Shown: in pieces, positions 1 to 8,808 of the stretch
Position numbering within the stretch: the stretch's first letter is position 1
How the letters are laid out: each line of letters starts with the position of its first letter
Assembly (NCBI GenBank): GCA_012518125.1
Contig: JAAYTF010000141.1
Location: 1 to 51,655, forward strand
From: Bacilli bacterium
Lineage (GTDB): Bacteria; Bacillota; Bacilli; Bacillales; Amphibacillaceae
Direction: 5' to 3'
DNA: 51,655 nt
Notes under the pieces: model-generated
What the model saw: the letters and a program-made list of their open reading frames with translations, nothing else
The model's database searches: none
What the model was told of the DNA's origin: nothing
Made by a program: the position numbers and the translations under genes

Positions 1-935
1 CATCATTCAAACCTTTTGGCGTCGGAAATGAACAACCGCTTTTTTTATTGGAAGCGACCCCACAGCAAATTCGCCGCATCGGCGCAGACGGACAGCATTT
101 GAAATTGCAATTTTACCAACATGGGGAAATGGTCGAAGCGATCGGCTTCGATTTTGGCAAATTCGCCCCTTTTATATCGCAAGGCGCCGCCGTTTCTGTC
201 GTCGGTGAATTGCAATTGAATGAATGGAACGGAAACGTGACCGTACAATTGAATGTGAAAGATTTGGCCGTCGCCGAATGGCAGTTGTTTGATTACCGGG
301 GAAAAAGGCATCTTTCAAATGTTTTGCCATACATACAACATTACAAACATAACGTGATTGTCAGCAACTCTTTGGAGGACGTAAAAGAAATTGCCTCATT
401 GGAAAATGTTGAAGTCATAACATATGATGACGATGAGCATTTCTTCAACAAAACCGAAGTGTTATATATTTATGATTTACCACCGGATTTGGAACGATTG
501 GAGACGATTCTTGCATGCACAAAACCGGAATCGGTGCACGTGAATTTTCAGGCGACTGAAGACGCTTTTTTAGAACCGGTGCCTTCAAGGGAAAAGTTTA
601 AGAAAGTGTATGCATATTTGGCGCAATACGACACGATTACCTTTAACCGCCATTTGCCACACATGATGAAGCTGACGAAACTCACTAAGGAAGAAATCTC
701 GTTCATTTTGCGCGTTTTCTATGAGTTGGAATTTATATCGGTGAAACATGACGTGATCACACTGAACCGACATGCAGAAAAACGTGATTTGGCTATGTCG
801 AAAACGTACCAAAAACGATTGACACAAAGCGAAGTCGAACGTGTGCTCTACTATTCTACCTATGATGAACTGAAAAACTGGTTGAAGGACCGTCTTTCGC
901 AATCGAGTAAGGAGGAAATTTCCCATGGATTATAA
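1..935 (+). CDS. recJ: Single-stranded-DNA exonuclease RecJ, 3' part
   Basis: The open frame enters from the left edge (first full codon at base 3) and ends at TAA 933-935, so about 310 codons are visible. Just inside the edge it reads [14 protein letters not shown], which matches the PFGxGN motif at the start of the RecJ OB-fold region. What follows fits the Bacillus-type RecJ C-terminal extension. The DHH/DHHA1 catalytic domains must lie upstream of the window. RecJ degrades single-stranded DNA 5' to 3' in recombination and mismatch or base repair. The ORF track start at 48 is an artefact of the cut. The frame overlaps apt by 11 bases, and recJ-apt-rel is a common Bacillales order. Confidence 0.9.
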   Translation, partial: SFKPFGVGNEQPLFLLEATPQQIRRIGADGQHLKLQFYQHGEMVEAIGFDFGKFAPFISQGAAVSVVGELQLNEWNGNVTVQLNVKDLAVAEWQLFDYRGKRHLSNVLPYIQHYKHNVIVSNSLEDVKEIASLENVEVITYDDDEHFFNKTEVLYIYDLPPDLERLETILACTKPESVHVNFQATEDAFLEPVPSREKFKKVYAYLAQYDTITFNRHLPHMMKLTKLTKEEISFILRVFYELEFISVKHDVITLNRHAEKRDLAMSKTYQKRLTQSEVERVLYYSTYDELKNWLKDRLSQSSKEEISHGL

Positions 936-1440
936 ACAATACATTAAAATCGTAAAAGATTGGCCGCAAAAAGGGATCATGTTCAAAGATATCACACCGC
1001 TTATGGCGGATGGAAAAGCGTTCAAGGCCGCCATCAGTGAAATCGTCGCATACGCCAAAGAGAAAGAAGTAGACGTCATCGTCGGACCTGAAGCGAGAGG
1101 TTTCATGATCGGGACCCCGGTCGCTTATGAACTCGGCGTCGGTTTCGTCCCCGTCCGGAAGAAAGGCAAATTGCCCCGTGAAGTGATCGAAGTCGATTAT
1201 GGACTCGAATACGGCAAAAATACGTTGACGATCCATAAAGATGCGATACAACCGGGACAGCGCGTATTGGTGACAGATGATTTGTTGGCAACAGGCGGAA
1301 CGATCGATGCGACGATCAAGCTGGTCGAAAAATTGGGAGGGGTCGTCGCCGGCTGTGCGTTTCTCATCGAGCTTGCATATCTCGATGGTAGAAAAATGAT
1401 TGAAAATTATGATATGTTAACATTGATGAAGTTTGATTAA
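925..1440 (+). CDS. apt: Adenine phosphoribosyltransferase
   Basis: 171 residues, the normal length for Apt, a cytosolic enzyme that makes AMP from adenine and PRPP in purine salvage. The PRPP-binding loop is visible as [13 protein letters not shown] near residues 113-125, and the N-terminal [14 protein letters not shown] segment is also typical. The ATG at 925 follows TAAGGAGG with good spacing and lies inside the end of recJ, so translation of the two is probably coupled. The downstream neighbour is the (p)ppGpp enzyme gene, the usual arrangement in this group. No frameshift or missing motif is seen. Confidence 0.97.
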   Translation: MDYKQYIKIVKDWPQKGIMFKDITPLMADGKAFKAAISEIVAYAKEKEVDVIVGPEARGFMIGTPVAYELGVGFVPVRKKGKLPREVIEVDYGLEYGKNTLTIHKDAIQPGQRVLVTDDLLATGGTIDATIKLVEKLGGVVAGCAFLIELAYLDGRKMIENYDMLTLMKFD

Positions 1441-1464
1441 ATTTATCGTAAAAGGTGAGAACTT

Positions 1465-3678
1465 GTGGCAAAAGATAGAAATGTAACATTTGAAGAATTG
1501 ATCTCCTTATTAAAAACATATTTATCGGATGAAGACATCGCTTTCATTACGAAAGCGTACGAGTATGCCAAAAAGGCCCATGAAGGCCAATACCGCAAAT
1601 CAGGCGAACCGTACATCATTCATCCGATTCAAGTCGCCCATATATTAGCTGAATTGCAAATGGATAAAGTAACGATTGCAGCCGGTCTTTTGCACGATGT
1701 CGTTGAGGATACGGAGGTCGATTTGGAACATATTCAACAACAATTCGGTGAACAAGTGGCGATGCTCGTCGACGGCGTAACAAAATTGGGCAAAATTAAA
1801 TACGAATCAAAAGAAACGATTCAAGCCGAAAACCATCGCAAAATGTTCATCGCGATGGCAAAAGACATCCGCGTCATTTTGATCAAACTCGCAGACCGCT
1901 TGCACAATATGCGGACGCTGCGCCATTTGCCACCGGAAAAACAACGCCGCATCTCTAACGAAACGTTGGAGATTTTTGCGCCGCTTGCGCATCGCCTCGG
2001 TATGTCGCAGATTAAATGGGAATTGGAAGATACGGCTTTCCGTTATTTGAACCCGCAACAATATTACCGCATCGTCCAATTGATGCGTCAAAAGCGGGAA
2101 CAACGCGAAAAAAACATCGAAGTCGCCATCCAAGCGATCCGCGAAGAATTGAAAAAAGTGAACATCGAAGCGGAAATTTCCGGCCGCCCGAAACATATTT
2201 ACAGTACGTATCGCAAAATGAAAACTCAAAACTTGCAATTCAACGAAATATATGATTTGTTAGCAGTGCGCGTCATCGTCAACAGCATCAAAGACTGCTA
2301 TGCTGTCTTGGGGATCATCCATACTCATTGGAAGCCGATGCCCGGAAGGTTCAAAGACTATATCGCGATGCCGAAAGCTAACCTTTACCAATCATTGCAT
2401 ACGACGGTGATCGGCCCGCAAGGTGAACCGCTCGAGGTGCAAATCCGCACGAAAGAAATGCACCAAATCGCTGAATTCGGAATCGCCGCCCATTGGGCAT
2501 ACAAAGAAGGGAAAGAAATAAAAGGCAAAGACAAAGAATTGCAGAAAAAACTTTCATGGTTCCGGGAAATTTTGGATTGGCAGCAAGATACGCACGATGC
2601 AAAAGAATTCGTCGAATCGTTGAAAATCGATCTGTTTTCTGACATGGTGTACGTCTTCACACCGAAAGGCGATGTCATCGAATTGCCGAAAGGATCGGTT
2701 CCGATCGATTTTGCATACCGCATCCATACCGAAATCGGCAACAAAACGGTCGGCGCAAGAGTAAACGGCAAAATGGAACCGTTGGATTATGAATTAAAAA
2801 CGGGCGATATCGTCGAAATCATCACGTCACGTCATTCTTACGGCCCTTCGCAAGACTGGTTGAAAATCGCCAAGTCGTCTCAAGCAAAAAGCAAGATAAA
2901 AAGCTTTTTCAAAAAACAACGCAAAGAGCAAAATATCGAACAAGGGAAACGCGAATTGGAAAAAGAGATCCTCGAACTCGGCTTCTCTCCGAAAGAAGTG
3001 TTGACGCCGGAAAACATCAAACAAGCTTGCAAAAAATACAACTTCGTCGATGAAAACGAACTGTTTGCAGCCATCGGATACCAGGGCATATCAAGTTCGC
3101 TCGTCGCATCCCGCCTGACGGAAAAATTGCGCAAGGAAAAAGCGCAAGAAAAAGATTTGACGGAAAAAATCTCCGAAGTGAAAACGGCCGTCCAAGACCG
3201 GTCGAAAGGTTCCATGTTGACGAAAGCCGATTCGGGCGTCGAAGTGGAAGGGGTCGACAACATTTTGATCCGTTTGGCGCGGTGTTGCAATCCGGTGCCG
3301 TTTGATGAAATCATCGGTTATATCACAAAAGGCCGGGGCGTTTCGGTCCATCGGAAAGACTGTCCAAACATCCGTGAAGAAATCGACCGCGACCGCTTCT
3401 TGAAAGTTCGCTGGAAAGATATTTCATACAGCATGAAATATTATCATGTCGATCTGGAAATATCCGGCTACGACCGGCATGGCATTTTGAACGATGTGTT
3501 GCATGTCGTCAATGAAACGAACGTGCAAATCTCCTCCGTAAGCGGCCGTGCCGACCAAAATAAAATTGCACACATCCATTTGTCGGTATTAATCCGGAAT
3601 ACCGATCATTTGGAACATCTCGTCAACCGCATCAAACAAGTAAAAGACATATACGCTGTCACGCGGATGATCAACTAA
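1465..3678 (+). CDS. relA: Bifunctional (p)ppGpp synthetase/hydrolase Rel
   Basis: 737 residues with the full long-RSH layout. The N-terminal HD hydrolase has H53, HD at 77-78, ED at 81-82 and D144. The synthetase has D264 (IYDLLAVRV) and the RFKD motif near 295 that marks bifunctional Rel rather than synthetase-only RelA. A TGS domain begins near 390 (VYVFTPKGDVIELP), followed by a helical and zinc-finger region with RCCNPVPFD and a C-terminal ACT domain (YHVDLEISGYDRHGIL). It makes and degrades the stringent-response alarmone. Start is GTG at 1465 behind AAAGGTGAG. Catalytic residues of both activities are present, so both should work. It sits between apt and dtd as in B. subtilis. Confidence 0.97.
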   Translation: MAKDRNVTFEELISLLKTYLSDEDIAFITKAYEYAKKAHEGQYRKSGEPYIIHPIQVAHILAELQMDKVTIAAGLLHDVVEDTEVDLEHIQQQFGEQVAMLVDGVTKLGKIKYESKETIQAENHRKMFIAMAKDIRVILIKLADRLHNMRTLRHLPPEKQRRISNETLEIFAPLAHRLGMSQIKWELEDTAFRYLNPQQYYRIVQLMRQKREQREKNIEVAIQAIREELKKVNIEAEISGRPKHIYSTYRKMKTQNLQFNEIYDLLAVRVIVNSIKDCYAVLGIIHTHWKPMPGRFKDYIAMPKANLYQSLHTTVIGPQGEPLEVQIRTKEMHQIAEFGIAAHWAYKEGKEIKGKDKELQKKLSWFREILDWQQDTHDAKEFVESLKIDLFSDMVYVFTPKGDVIELPKGSVPIDFAYRIHTEIGNKTVGARVNGKMEPLDYELKTGDIVEIITSRHSYGPSQDWLKIAKSSQAKSKIKSFFKKQRKEQNIEQGKRELEKEILELGFSPKEVLTPENIKQACKKYNFVDENELFAAIGYQGISSSLVASRLTEKLRKEKAQEKDLTEKISEVKTAVQDRSKGSMLTKADSGVEVEGVDNILIRLARCCNPVPFDEIIGYITKGRGVSVHRKDCPNIREEIDRDRFLKVRWKDISYSMKYYHVDLEISGYDRHGILNDVLHVVNETNVQISSVSGRADQNKIAHIHLSVLIRNTDHLEHLVNRIKQVKDIYAVTRMIN

Positions 3679-3702
3679 CGTTTTTGAAAGGAGTCCGAAT
3701 CG

Positions 3703-4158
3703 TTGAAAGCAGTTGTCCAACGTGTAAAAGAAGCAAATGTTACGGTAAATGGTGAAATTGTCGGAAAAATTGACAAAGGCTTGCTCGTTCTATTGGGCGT
3801 AACGCACGGCGATACTGAACAAGATATCGACGTCATTGCCAATAAGCTCGTCAACTTGCGCATTTTTGAAGATGATGAACAGAAAATGAACTTGTCGCTT
3901 CTCGATGTCGGCGGAAGCGTCTTGTCAGTATCGCAATTCACGTTATACGGCGATATACGCAAAGGGAGACGGCCGAGTTTTGTCAATGCCGCAGAACCGA
4001 CATTTGCGGAAGAAATGTATGAGAAATTCAATGAAAAAGTCCGTTCATATGATATCCACGTCGAAACCGGTTCATTCGGCGCAATGATGGAAGTGTCGCT
4101 CATCAACGATGGACCCGTCACGTTCGTCATCGAGACAATTGATGGCAAATTGGTTTAG
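3703..4158 (+). CDS. dtd: D-aminoacyl-tRNA deacylase
   Basis: 151 residues, standard Dtd length. It carries the two family signatures: SQFTLYGD near 78-85 with the conserved Ser-Gln, and [10 protein letters not shown] near the C-terminus with the cross-subunit Gly-Pro motif. The homodimer removes D-amino acids mis-attached to tRNA and recycles free tRNA. Start is TTG at 3703 behind GAAAGGAGT; no ATG or GTG is better placed. It lies 24 bases after rel, so it is probably in the same transcript. The next promoter follows immediately downstream. Confidence 0.95.
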   Translation: MKAVVQRVKEANVTVNGEIVGKIDKGLLVLLGVTHGDTEQDIDVIANKLVNLRIFEDDEQKMNLSLLDVGGSVLSVSQFTLYGDIRKGRRPSFVNAAEPTFAEEMYEKFNEKVRSYDIHVETGSFGAMMEVSLINDGPVTFVIETIDGKLV

Positions 4159-4192
4159 TAAAGACCGAATACCTAGTTGCTCATATTTCAGC

Positions 4193-4221
4193 TTGACTTT
4201 TTAAAATGAAAAATTTATCAT
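4193..4221 (+). promoter_or_regulatory. Sigma-A-type promoter of the hisS-aspS operon
   Basis: TTGACT (4193-4198), a 17-base spacer and TATCAT (4216-4221). The predicted start is near 4228, about 265 bases before hisS, which gives the transcript a long leader. Read directly from sequence; not tested. Confidence 0.75.
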
Positions 4222-4227
4222 AAACGT

Positions 4228-4475
4228 TAACAATGCACGAAACAAGATTTAGGCACACGGTCGACCGGAAAGAGATAAGCGCGCCTGGAACGATGTTTAT
4301 GCGACGTTTTAGCGAAGGACAGTTCTTGATTAGTTTGCGTCGTAACAGAGGCGTTGACTGTTTCAAGTGGTTTTTTTGGCGAAAAACGTGAAAAAGGGTG
4401 ACAACGCGGGTGCATCTCGTCCCTTTGATTCCGTAACGGAATGAAGGTGATGGGATTTTTATTTGTTTTAACGCT
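4228..4475 (+). promoter_or_regulatory. T-box-like leader of hisS-aspS
   Basis: This gap between dtd and hisS holds no gene. It contains AGGGTGACAACGCGGG (4395-4410), which aligns with the T-box core AGGGTGGNACCGCGGG, followed by CGTCCCT that can close the antiterminator. A competing terminator hairpin and T-run follow. A helix CAATGC (4231-4236) with GCGTTG (4341-4346) could close stem I at about the normal length. T-box leaders bind uncharged tRNA and permit read-through into aminoacyl-tRNA synthetase genes. The bulge departs from consensus at two positions, and I could not identify the specifier codon with confidence. The family call rests on the core, the terminator and the downstream synthetases. 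Confidence 0.7.
4420..4469 (+). terminator. Leader terminator before hisS (T-box alternative fold)
   Basis: The inner stem ATTCCG-TAA-CGGAAT is extended by TCCCTTTG pairing imperfectly with AAGG...TGGGA. The run TTTTTATTTGTTTT follows. Its 5' arm includes the CCCT that would pair with the T-box AGGG, so the two folds exclude each other. This is the expected attenuation layout. Confidence 0.75.
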
Positions 4476-4493
4476 TTGAATGGAGGTAAAATG

Positions 4494-5780
4494 ATGAAAA
4501 TTGAATCTCCCCGAGGAACGGATGATTTGTTGCCAAAAGAGACGCGAGTTTGGCAATATATCGAAAATACGATAAGAGAATTGTGTGAAACATACAATTA
4601 CCGGGAAATACGCACACCGATTTTTGAACATACGGAAGTGTTTCAACGCGGCGTCGGTGAAACGACGGATATCGTGCAAAAAGAAATGTACACGTTTTTC
4701 GATAAAGGCGGCCGCAGCATCACGCTGCGCCCGGAAGGAACAGCCGGGGTTGCGCGGGCTTTCATCCAAAATAAATTGTATGGAGACGTCAATCAACCGG
4801 TCAAAGTTTATTACAACGGCCCGATGTTTCGTTATGAACGGCAACAAGAAGGCAGACGCCGGCAATTCCATCAATTTGGTGTCGAAGTGTTGGGCAGCGA
4901 AGACCCTGCGGTCGATGCTGAAGTGATCGCACTTGCGGTAAGCATTTATAAACGCCTCGGTTTAAAAAAGACGAAATTGGTCATTAATAGTTTAGGCGAC
5001 CCGGAAAGCAGAAAAGAGCATCGCGAAGCATTGATTAAACATTTCACACCGTACAAAGGAGAATTGTGTTCGGATTGCAAGACGCGCCTCGAACAAAATC
5101 CATTAAGGGTGCTTGATTGCAAAGTCGATATGGACCATCCGGCGATGAAAACCGCACCGAGCATTTTAGATTATTTGAATGAAAGTTCAAAACAACATTT
5201 TGAAAAAGTGAAACAATATTTAGACGCTATGGGAATCGAATATGAAGTAGACCCTAACTTGGTGCGCGGTTTGGATTATTACTACCATACGACGTTTGAA
5301 ATCATGAGCGTCCAAGAAGGGTTTGGCGCACAAGCGACGCTGCTTGGCGGCGGTCGCTACGATGGTTTGATCGAGCAATTCGGCGGACCGCGCACACCTG
5401 GCGTCGGTTTCGCTCTTGGCATGGAACGGCTGCTTCTCGCATTGGAACACGAAAACATCGAATTGCCGATTAGAGATGCGTTGGATGTATACGTTGTTGC
5501 CATCGGCGATGACGTCATCACGGATGCGGTCCGTCTCGTGTACGACTTGCGCAACGAAGGGTTCATCGTCGACAAAGACTATCAAAATCGCAGTGTAAAA
5601 GCTCAATTCAAAGCGGCAAACCGATTGGATGCGAAGTATGTCGTCATCATCGGCGAAGACGAGAAGGAAAAAGGCACGGTGAAGCTTCGTTCCATGGAGG
5701 ACCGGGAAGAAATCGAAGTAGGGAAAGACGATTTAATCGATATTTTACATGATAAACTTGGAGGTAAAGAAAATGGGTAA
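4494..5780 (+). CDS. hisS: Histidyl-tRNA synthetase
   Basis: 428 residues from the chosen start, normal for bacterial class II HisRS. It begins [14 protein letters not shown], the typical N-terminus. Motif 2 region ([16 protein letters not shown]) near 112-127, the histidine loop [11 protein letters not shown] near 258 and motif 3 [12 protein letters not shown] near 305 are all present, followed by an anticodon-binding domain. It charges tRNA-His. The ORF track starts at TTG 4476, but GGAGG at 4482-4486 suits ATG 4494 (7-base gap) better than ATG 4491 (4-base gap). The end overlaps aspS by 8 bases, so the two genes are co-translated under one leader. Confidence 0.97.
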   Translation: MKIESPRGTDDLLPKETRVWQYIENTIRELCETYNYREIRTPIFEHTEVFQRGVGETTDIVQKEMYTFFDKGGRSITLRPEGTAGVARAFIQNKLYGDVNQPVKVYYNGPMFRYERQQEGRRRQFHQFGVEVLGSEDPAVDAEVIALAVSIYKRLGLKKTKLVINSLGDPESRKEHREALIKHFTPYKGELCSDCKTRLEQNPLRVLDCKVDMDHPAMKTAPSILDYLNESSKQHFEKVKQYLDAMGIEYEVDPNLVRGLDYYYHTTFEIMSVQEGFGAQATLLGGGRYDGLIEQFGGPRTPGVGFALGMERLLLALEHENIELPIRDALDVYVVAIGDDVITDAVRLVYDLRNEGFIVDKDYQNRSVKAQFKAANRLDAKYVVIIGEDEKEKGTVKLRSMEDREEIEVGKDDLIDILHDKLGGKENG

Positions 5781-7542
5781 ACGAATCGGAGCAGGCACGT
5801 TAACGAAAGAACATGTCGGGAAAGAAGTCGTGTTGAAAGGCTGGGTGCATCGCCGCCGTGATTTAGGGGAACTGATTTTCATCGACTTGCGCGATCAATC
5901 CGGCATCGTGCAACTCGTCTTCAATCCGGATTATTCCCGCGAAGCGCTTGAAATTGCCGATAAATTGCGCAGCGAATTTGTCATCGAAGTGCACGGAAAA
6001 GTGATCGAACGCGATCCGGAGACGGTGAACCCAAATTTGAAAACCGGGGATATCGAAGTCACCGTTTCCGAGGTCAACATTTTAAACCGGTCAAAACCGA
6101 TTCCTTTCCTCATTCATGAAGCGGAAGACGTTTCCGAAGATTTGCGTTTAAAGTATCGCTATCTCGATTTGCGCCGCGAGGATATGCAAAACACGTTCAA
6201 AAAACGGCACCAAATTACGCAATCGGTGCGCAATTTCTTGAATGAACAAAACTTTTTGGAATTGGAGACGCCGATTTTGACGAAAAGCACGCCTGAAGGG
6301 GCGCGCGACTATTTGGTGCCGAGCCGCATCCATGAAGGGGAATTTTATGCATTGCCGCAATCGCCGCAATTGTTCAAACAGTTGCTCATGATGAGCGGTT
6401 TTGAAAAATATTACCAAATCGCGCGTTGTTTCCGCGATGAAGATTTGCGTGCCGACCGGCAACCTGAATTTACGCAAATCGACATCGAAATGGCGTTTCC
6501 GACGAGAGAAGACATCATGGAGCTGACGGAAAATATGTTAAAGCGCGTCATGAAAGAGGTGTTGGATGTCGAGATTGAAACACCTTTCCCGCGCATGACG
6601 TACCATGAAGCGATGGAACGCTATGGAACGGACAAACCGGATACACGGTTCGGGATGGAATTGATCGACATTACCGATATCGTCAAAGACTGTGACTTTA
6701 AAGTGTTCAGCGGTCCGGCAAACAGCGGCGGAAAAGTCGCCTTGATCAACGTTGAAGGAAACGCCGACAAATTTACGCGCAACGACATCGACGGCGAACT
6801 GACGAATTTTGCAAAAGGCTATGGTGCAAAAGGACTTGCATGGATCAAAGTCACCGACGGCAAATTGACCGGGCCGATCGCGAAATTTTTCACGGAAGAA
6901 GAAACGAAAGCGCTCATGGAACGAGCAAATGCAACAGACGGCGATTTATTGTTGTTTGGCGCGGATAAAGCGGAAGTCGTCCACCAAGTGTTGGGCGCAC
7001 TGCGCTTAAAAATTGCAAAACAACTCGAATTGATCGATGAAACAAAATTCAACTTTTTATGGATCATTGATTGGCCGCTCGTCGAATACGACGAAGACGA
7101 AAAGCGTTATGTCGCACTGCACCATCCGTTTACATCGCCGGTTCCGGAAGACATTGAAAAATTGACGACGGATCCTTTAAGCGTCCGTGCAAATGCGTAC
7201 GATGTCGTCTTGAACGGCTATGAACTCGGCGGGGGCTCGATCCGTATCCACGATTACGAAGTGCAAAAGAAAATGTTTGAAGTGCTTGGTTTTACGGAAG
7301 AAGAAGCGCATGAACAGTTCGGTTTTTTGATCGAAGCCTTGCAGTATGGCGCTCCTCCGCATGGCGGAATCGCTTTGGGCCTCGATCGCATCGTCATGTT
7401 GTTGACCGGGAAAGAAAATATCCGCGACGTCATATTATTCCCGAAAACACAGACGGCAACCGATCTGCTCATGCAAGCGCCTAGTCGCGTATCCGAAAAA
7501 CAATTGGACGAGCTATCGATCAAAATCGTCGAAGAAGAATGA
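5773..7542 (+). CDS. aspS: Aspartyl-tRNA synthetase
   Basis: 589 residues. It has an N-terminal OB-fold anticodon-binding domain, class II motif 2 ([16 protein letters not shown]) near 215, a bacterial-type GAD insertion in the middle and motif 3 ([11 protein letters not shown]) near 535. It charges tRNA-Asp. The long insertion marks the bacterial form; whether it also charges tRNA-Asn depends on amidotransferase genes not in the window. Start is ATG 5773 behind GGAGGT at 5760; the upstream ATT start in the ORF track has no ribosome site. It overlaps hisS and ends at a strong terminator. Confidence 0.97.
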   Translation: MGKRIGAGTLTKEHVGKEVVLKGWVHRRRDLGELIFIDLRDQSGIVQLVFNPDYSREALEIADKLRSEFVIEVHGKVIERDPETVNPNLKTGDIEVTVSEVNILNRSKPIPFLIHEAEDVSEDLRLKYRYLDLRREDMQNTFKKRHQITQSVRNFLNEQNFLELETPILTKSTPEGARDYLVPSRIHEGEFYALPQSPQLFKQLLMMSGFEKYYQIARCFRDEDLRADRQPEFTQIDIEMAFPTREDIMELTENMLKRVMKEVLDVEIETPFPRMTYHEAMERYGTDKPDTRFGMELIDITDIVKDCDFKVFSGPANSGGKVALINVEGNADKFTRNDIDGELTNFAKGYGAKGLAWIKVTDGKLTGPIAKFFTEEETKALMERANATDGDLLLFGADKAEVVHQVLGALRLKIAKQLELIDETKFNFLWIIDWPLVEYDEDEKRYVALHHPFTSPVPEDIEKLTTDPLSVRANAYDVVLNGYELGGGSIRIHDYEVQKKMFEVLGFTEEEAHEQFGFLIEALQYGAPPHGGIALGLDRIVMLLTGKENIRDVILFPKTQTATDLLMQAPSRVSEKQLDELSIKIVEEE

Positions 7543-7579
7543 AAAAATCATCTGCTGTCTTTCAGCAGATGATTTTTTT
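7542..7579 (+). terminator. Terminator of hisS-aspS
   Basis: Perfect 11-bp stem ATCATCTGCTG / CAGCAGATGAT with a 5-base loop and a run of seven T, starting at the aspS stop codon. Confidence 0.93.
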
Positions 7580-7613
7580 GACAAAATAGTAGAAAAGTTT
7601 TCAACATTTGCTA

Positions 7614-7642
7614 TTTACGAAAGCGTTTCCATGGTGTATGAT
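7614..7642 (+). promoter_or_regulatory. Promoter in the aspS-rsfA gap
   Basis: TTTACG, a 17-base spacer and TATGAT (7637-7642). It lies between a terminator and a hairpin-rich stretch with no credible reading frame, consistent with a small RNA gene promoter. Confidence 0.55.
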
Positions 7643-7648
7643 ATTACT

Positions 7649-7898
7649 AAGAAAAAGATTTATCCTGATTTGTTCGTTTCATCATTTATTTTGACCCAAC
7701 ACCAACAAAAAAGGAATCTCGGGTTTTCATGTAAAACTTTCATTCTTACTTCGTTTCGAGTGAAAGTCTGCATGAAGCAGAGATCATCCACCGTAGTGAG
7801 CATGCGGTCATAAAAAATAATGAAACGGCATGATTGGGATAAATGCAAAAATTTTCGACCGCCATATGAGCGGGCGGTCCTGTCAAAACAGCGGTAAA
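7649..7898 (+). ncRNA. Probable 6S RNA (bsrA-like); boundaries approximate
   Basis: This 400-base gap has no believable gene; the 60-residue ORF at 7631 starts inside the promoter and lacks a ribosome site. It begins at a promoter and ends at a terminator. It holds hairpins such as TCTGC-ATGAA-GCAGA (7767-7781), ACTTTCA / TGAAAGT (7737-7767) and GACCGCC / GGCGGTC (7857-7879). The ends (ATTTA.CC...TGTT and AACA..GG.TAAAT) can pair. B. subtilis 6S-1 RNA lies just after aspS, and the 5' segment ATCCTGATTTGTT resembles what I recall of it. 6S RNA binds sigma-A RNA polymerase as a promoter mimic. Another structured RNA is possible. Confidence 0.55.
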
Positions 7899-7899
7899 T

Positions 7900-7944
7900 A
7901 AAAAATGGATGAATACGGTTGAATCGTATTTCATCCATTTTTTT
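7900..7944. terminator. Bidirectional terminator between the ncRNA and rsfA
   Basis: Stem AAAATGGATGAATACG with CGTATTTCATCCATTTT (one mismatch) around a short loop, with A-run and T-run on the two sides. It can end the rightward RNA and also the leftward rsfA transcript. Confidence 0.85.
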
Positions 7945-7948
7945 GCCT

Positions 7949-8575
7949 TTAATTTTGGGTAATCTGTTCCAAATTGCCGTTTTTATCCATGCGGAAAGCC
8001 GGTGCTTTGATCGGCTCTTGATCTTCCAACAAGGTGAGTTTCCTTGCCCGTTCCATGATTTGGATGAATGTTTTGTAGTCTTCCTCGACCGTCTCCAACC
8101 GTTTTTTCACTTTCTCCAATTCTTTGTTCAACTTATCATTCGTTTCTTTCAATTGTTTATTCTCTTCTTCCAATTTCACGAATTTGCTTTTCGTTTCTTG
8201 CACCGATGCAACGTCCGTCTCTAACGTTTGGAGGAATTGGATCACTTTGCTTAAAGTCAAATCTCCTTCCAAGATGAGCTGGTTATCCACGTTTCCTTGA
8301 TAAACAGGTGTATATAATTGTTTTTTCGAACGCTTCGCTTCCAGACGTTTTTTCTCTTTCCGCTGCCGTTTTGCCAGCTCAATCGCTTCGGTATAACGAT
8401 TCCTTACTTCGGCATTCCACCTGAAGCCGCAAGCAGCGGCGGTGCGATTCAATTTATCACCGACTTCTTCAAATGCATTCAATTGCGTGCTGCCTTCGCG
8501 GATATGACGTAAAACGGTCTCGGCCAGTAATAAGTCGTCTTCGTGCGTCCAAGCGTCTTGTCTTACTTTTGCCAA
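7949..8575 (-). CDS. rsfA: RsfA-family transcriptional regulator
   Basis: 208 residues. The N-terminus (AKVRQDAWTHEDDLLLAETVLRHI) is the Myb/SANT-like DNA-binding fold of the RsfA family, followed by RTAAACGFRWNAEVR. The region near 115-190 is a strong predicted coiled coil (KLEEENKQLKETNDKLNKE). In B. subtilis RsfA is a forespore regulator that adjusts sigma-F-dependent genes; that this protein does the same is inferred from family only, since paralogues exist. Start is TTG 8575 with AAGGAG about 10 bases before. It occupies the place where B. subtilis has tcdA. A perfect inverted repeat upstream could be its operator. Confidence 0.8.
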   Translation of the reverse strand: MAKVRQDAWTHEDDLLLAETVLRHIREGSTQLNAFEEVGDKLNRTAAACGFRWNAEVRNRYTEAIELAKRQRKEKKRLEAKRSKKQLYTPVYQGNVDNQLILEGDLTLSKVIQFLQTLETDVASVQETKSKFVKLEEENKQLKETNDKLNKELEKVKKRLETVEEDYKTFIQIMERARKLTLLEDQEPIKAPAFRMDKNGNLEQITQN

Positions 8576-8604
8576 TAGTCTTCAACTCCTTTATCGTATA
8601 TACT

Positions 8605-8624
8605 TTTTTTCGTGGACGAAAAAA
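8605..8624. repeat. Perfect palindrome upstream of rsfA
   Basis: TTTTTTCGT-GG-ACGAAAAAA: 9-bp arms around 2 bases, 30-50 bases before the rsfA start. The tiny centre makes an RNA hairpin with these full arms unlikely, so a DNA-binding site is the simplest reading. The rest of the 8576-8777 gap shows only a 7-bp inverted repeat (TTCGAGG 8631 / CCTCGAA 8659). Confidence 0.6.
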
Positions 8625-8770
8625 TATTGTTTCGAGGCAGATAGTCTATTAAAATGTTCCTCGAACGCCTTGTTTTACGAGATTTATGGTCCAATCAAGT
8701 CATCGATGAACTTGCTTTTTATTCATTATGGCCTGAAAATAACGAATTATACTTTTCTCTTAAATAAAAG

Positions 8771-8808
8771 CAAAAAAAACAGGACGTCTATGCTCTTTTC
8801 GTCCTGTT
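8771..8808 (-). terminator. rarA terminator overlapping the 3' end of its coding sequence
   Basis: On the minus strand AACAGGACG, a 13-base loop and CGTCCTGTT are followed by a run of T. The first arm lies in the last codons of rarA and the stop codon lies in the loop. Confidence 0.85.

Noticed and set aside
4099-4874. Long minus-strand ORFs opposite the hisS leader and hisS
   Set aside because: They are shadows with no ribosome sites, and they run through the T-box-like leader and terminator.
7618-7631. A cre-like sequence CGAAAGCGTTTCCA on the ncRNA promoter
   Set aside because: It matches only 11 of 14 positions of the palindromic CcpA site, and no catabolic gene is near; chance is likely.
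7631-7813. 60-residue ORF in the aspS-rsfA gap
   Set aside because: Its ATG lies between promoter elements, it has no ribosome site, and composition is unlike neighbouring genes. The region reads better as an RNA gene.
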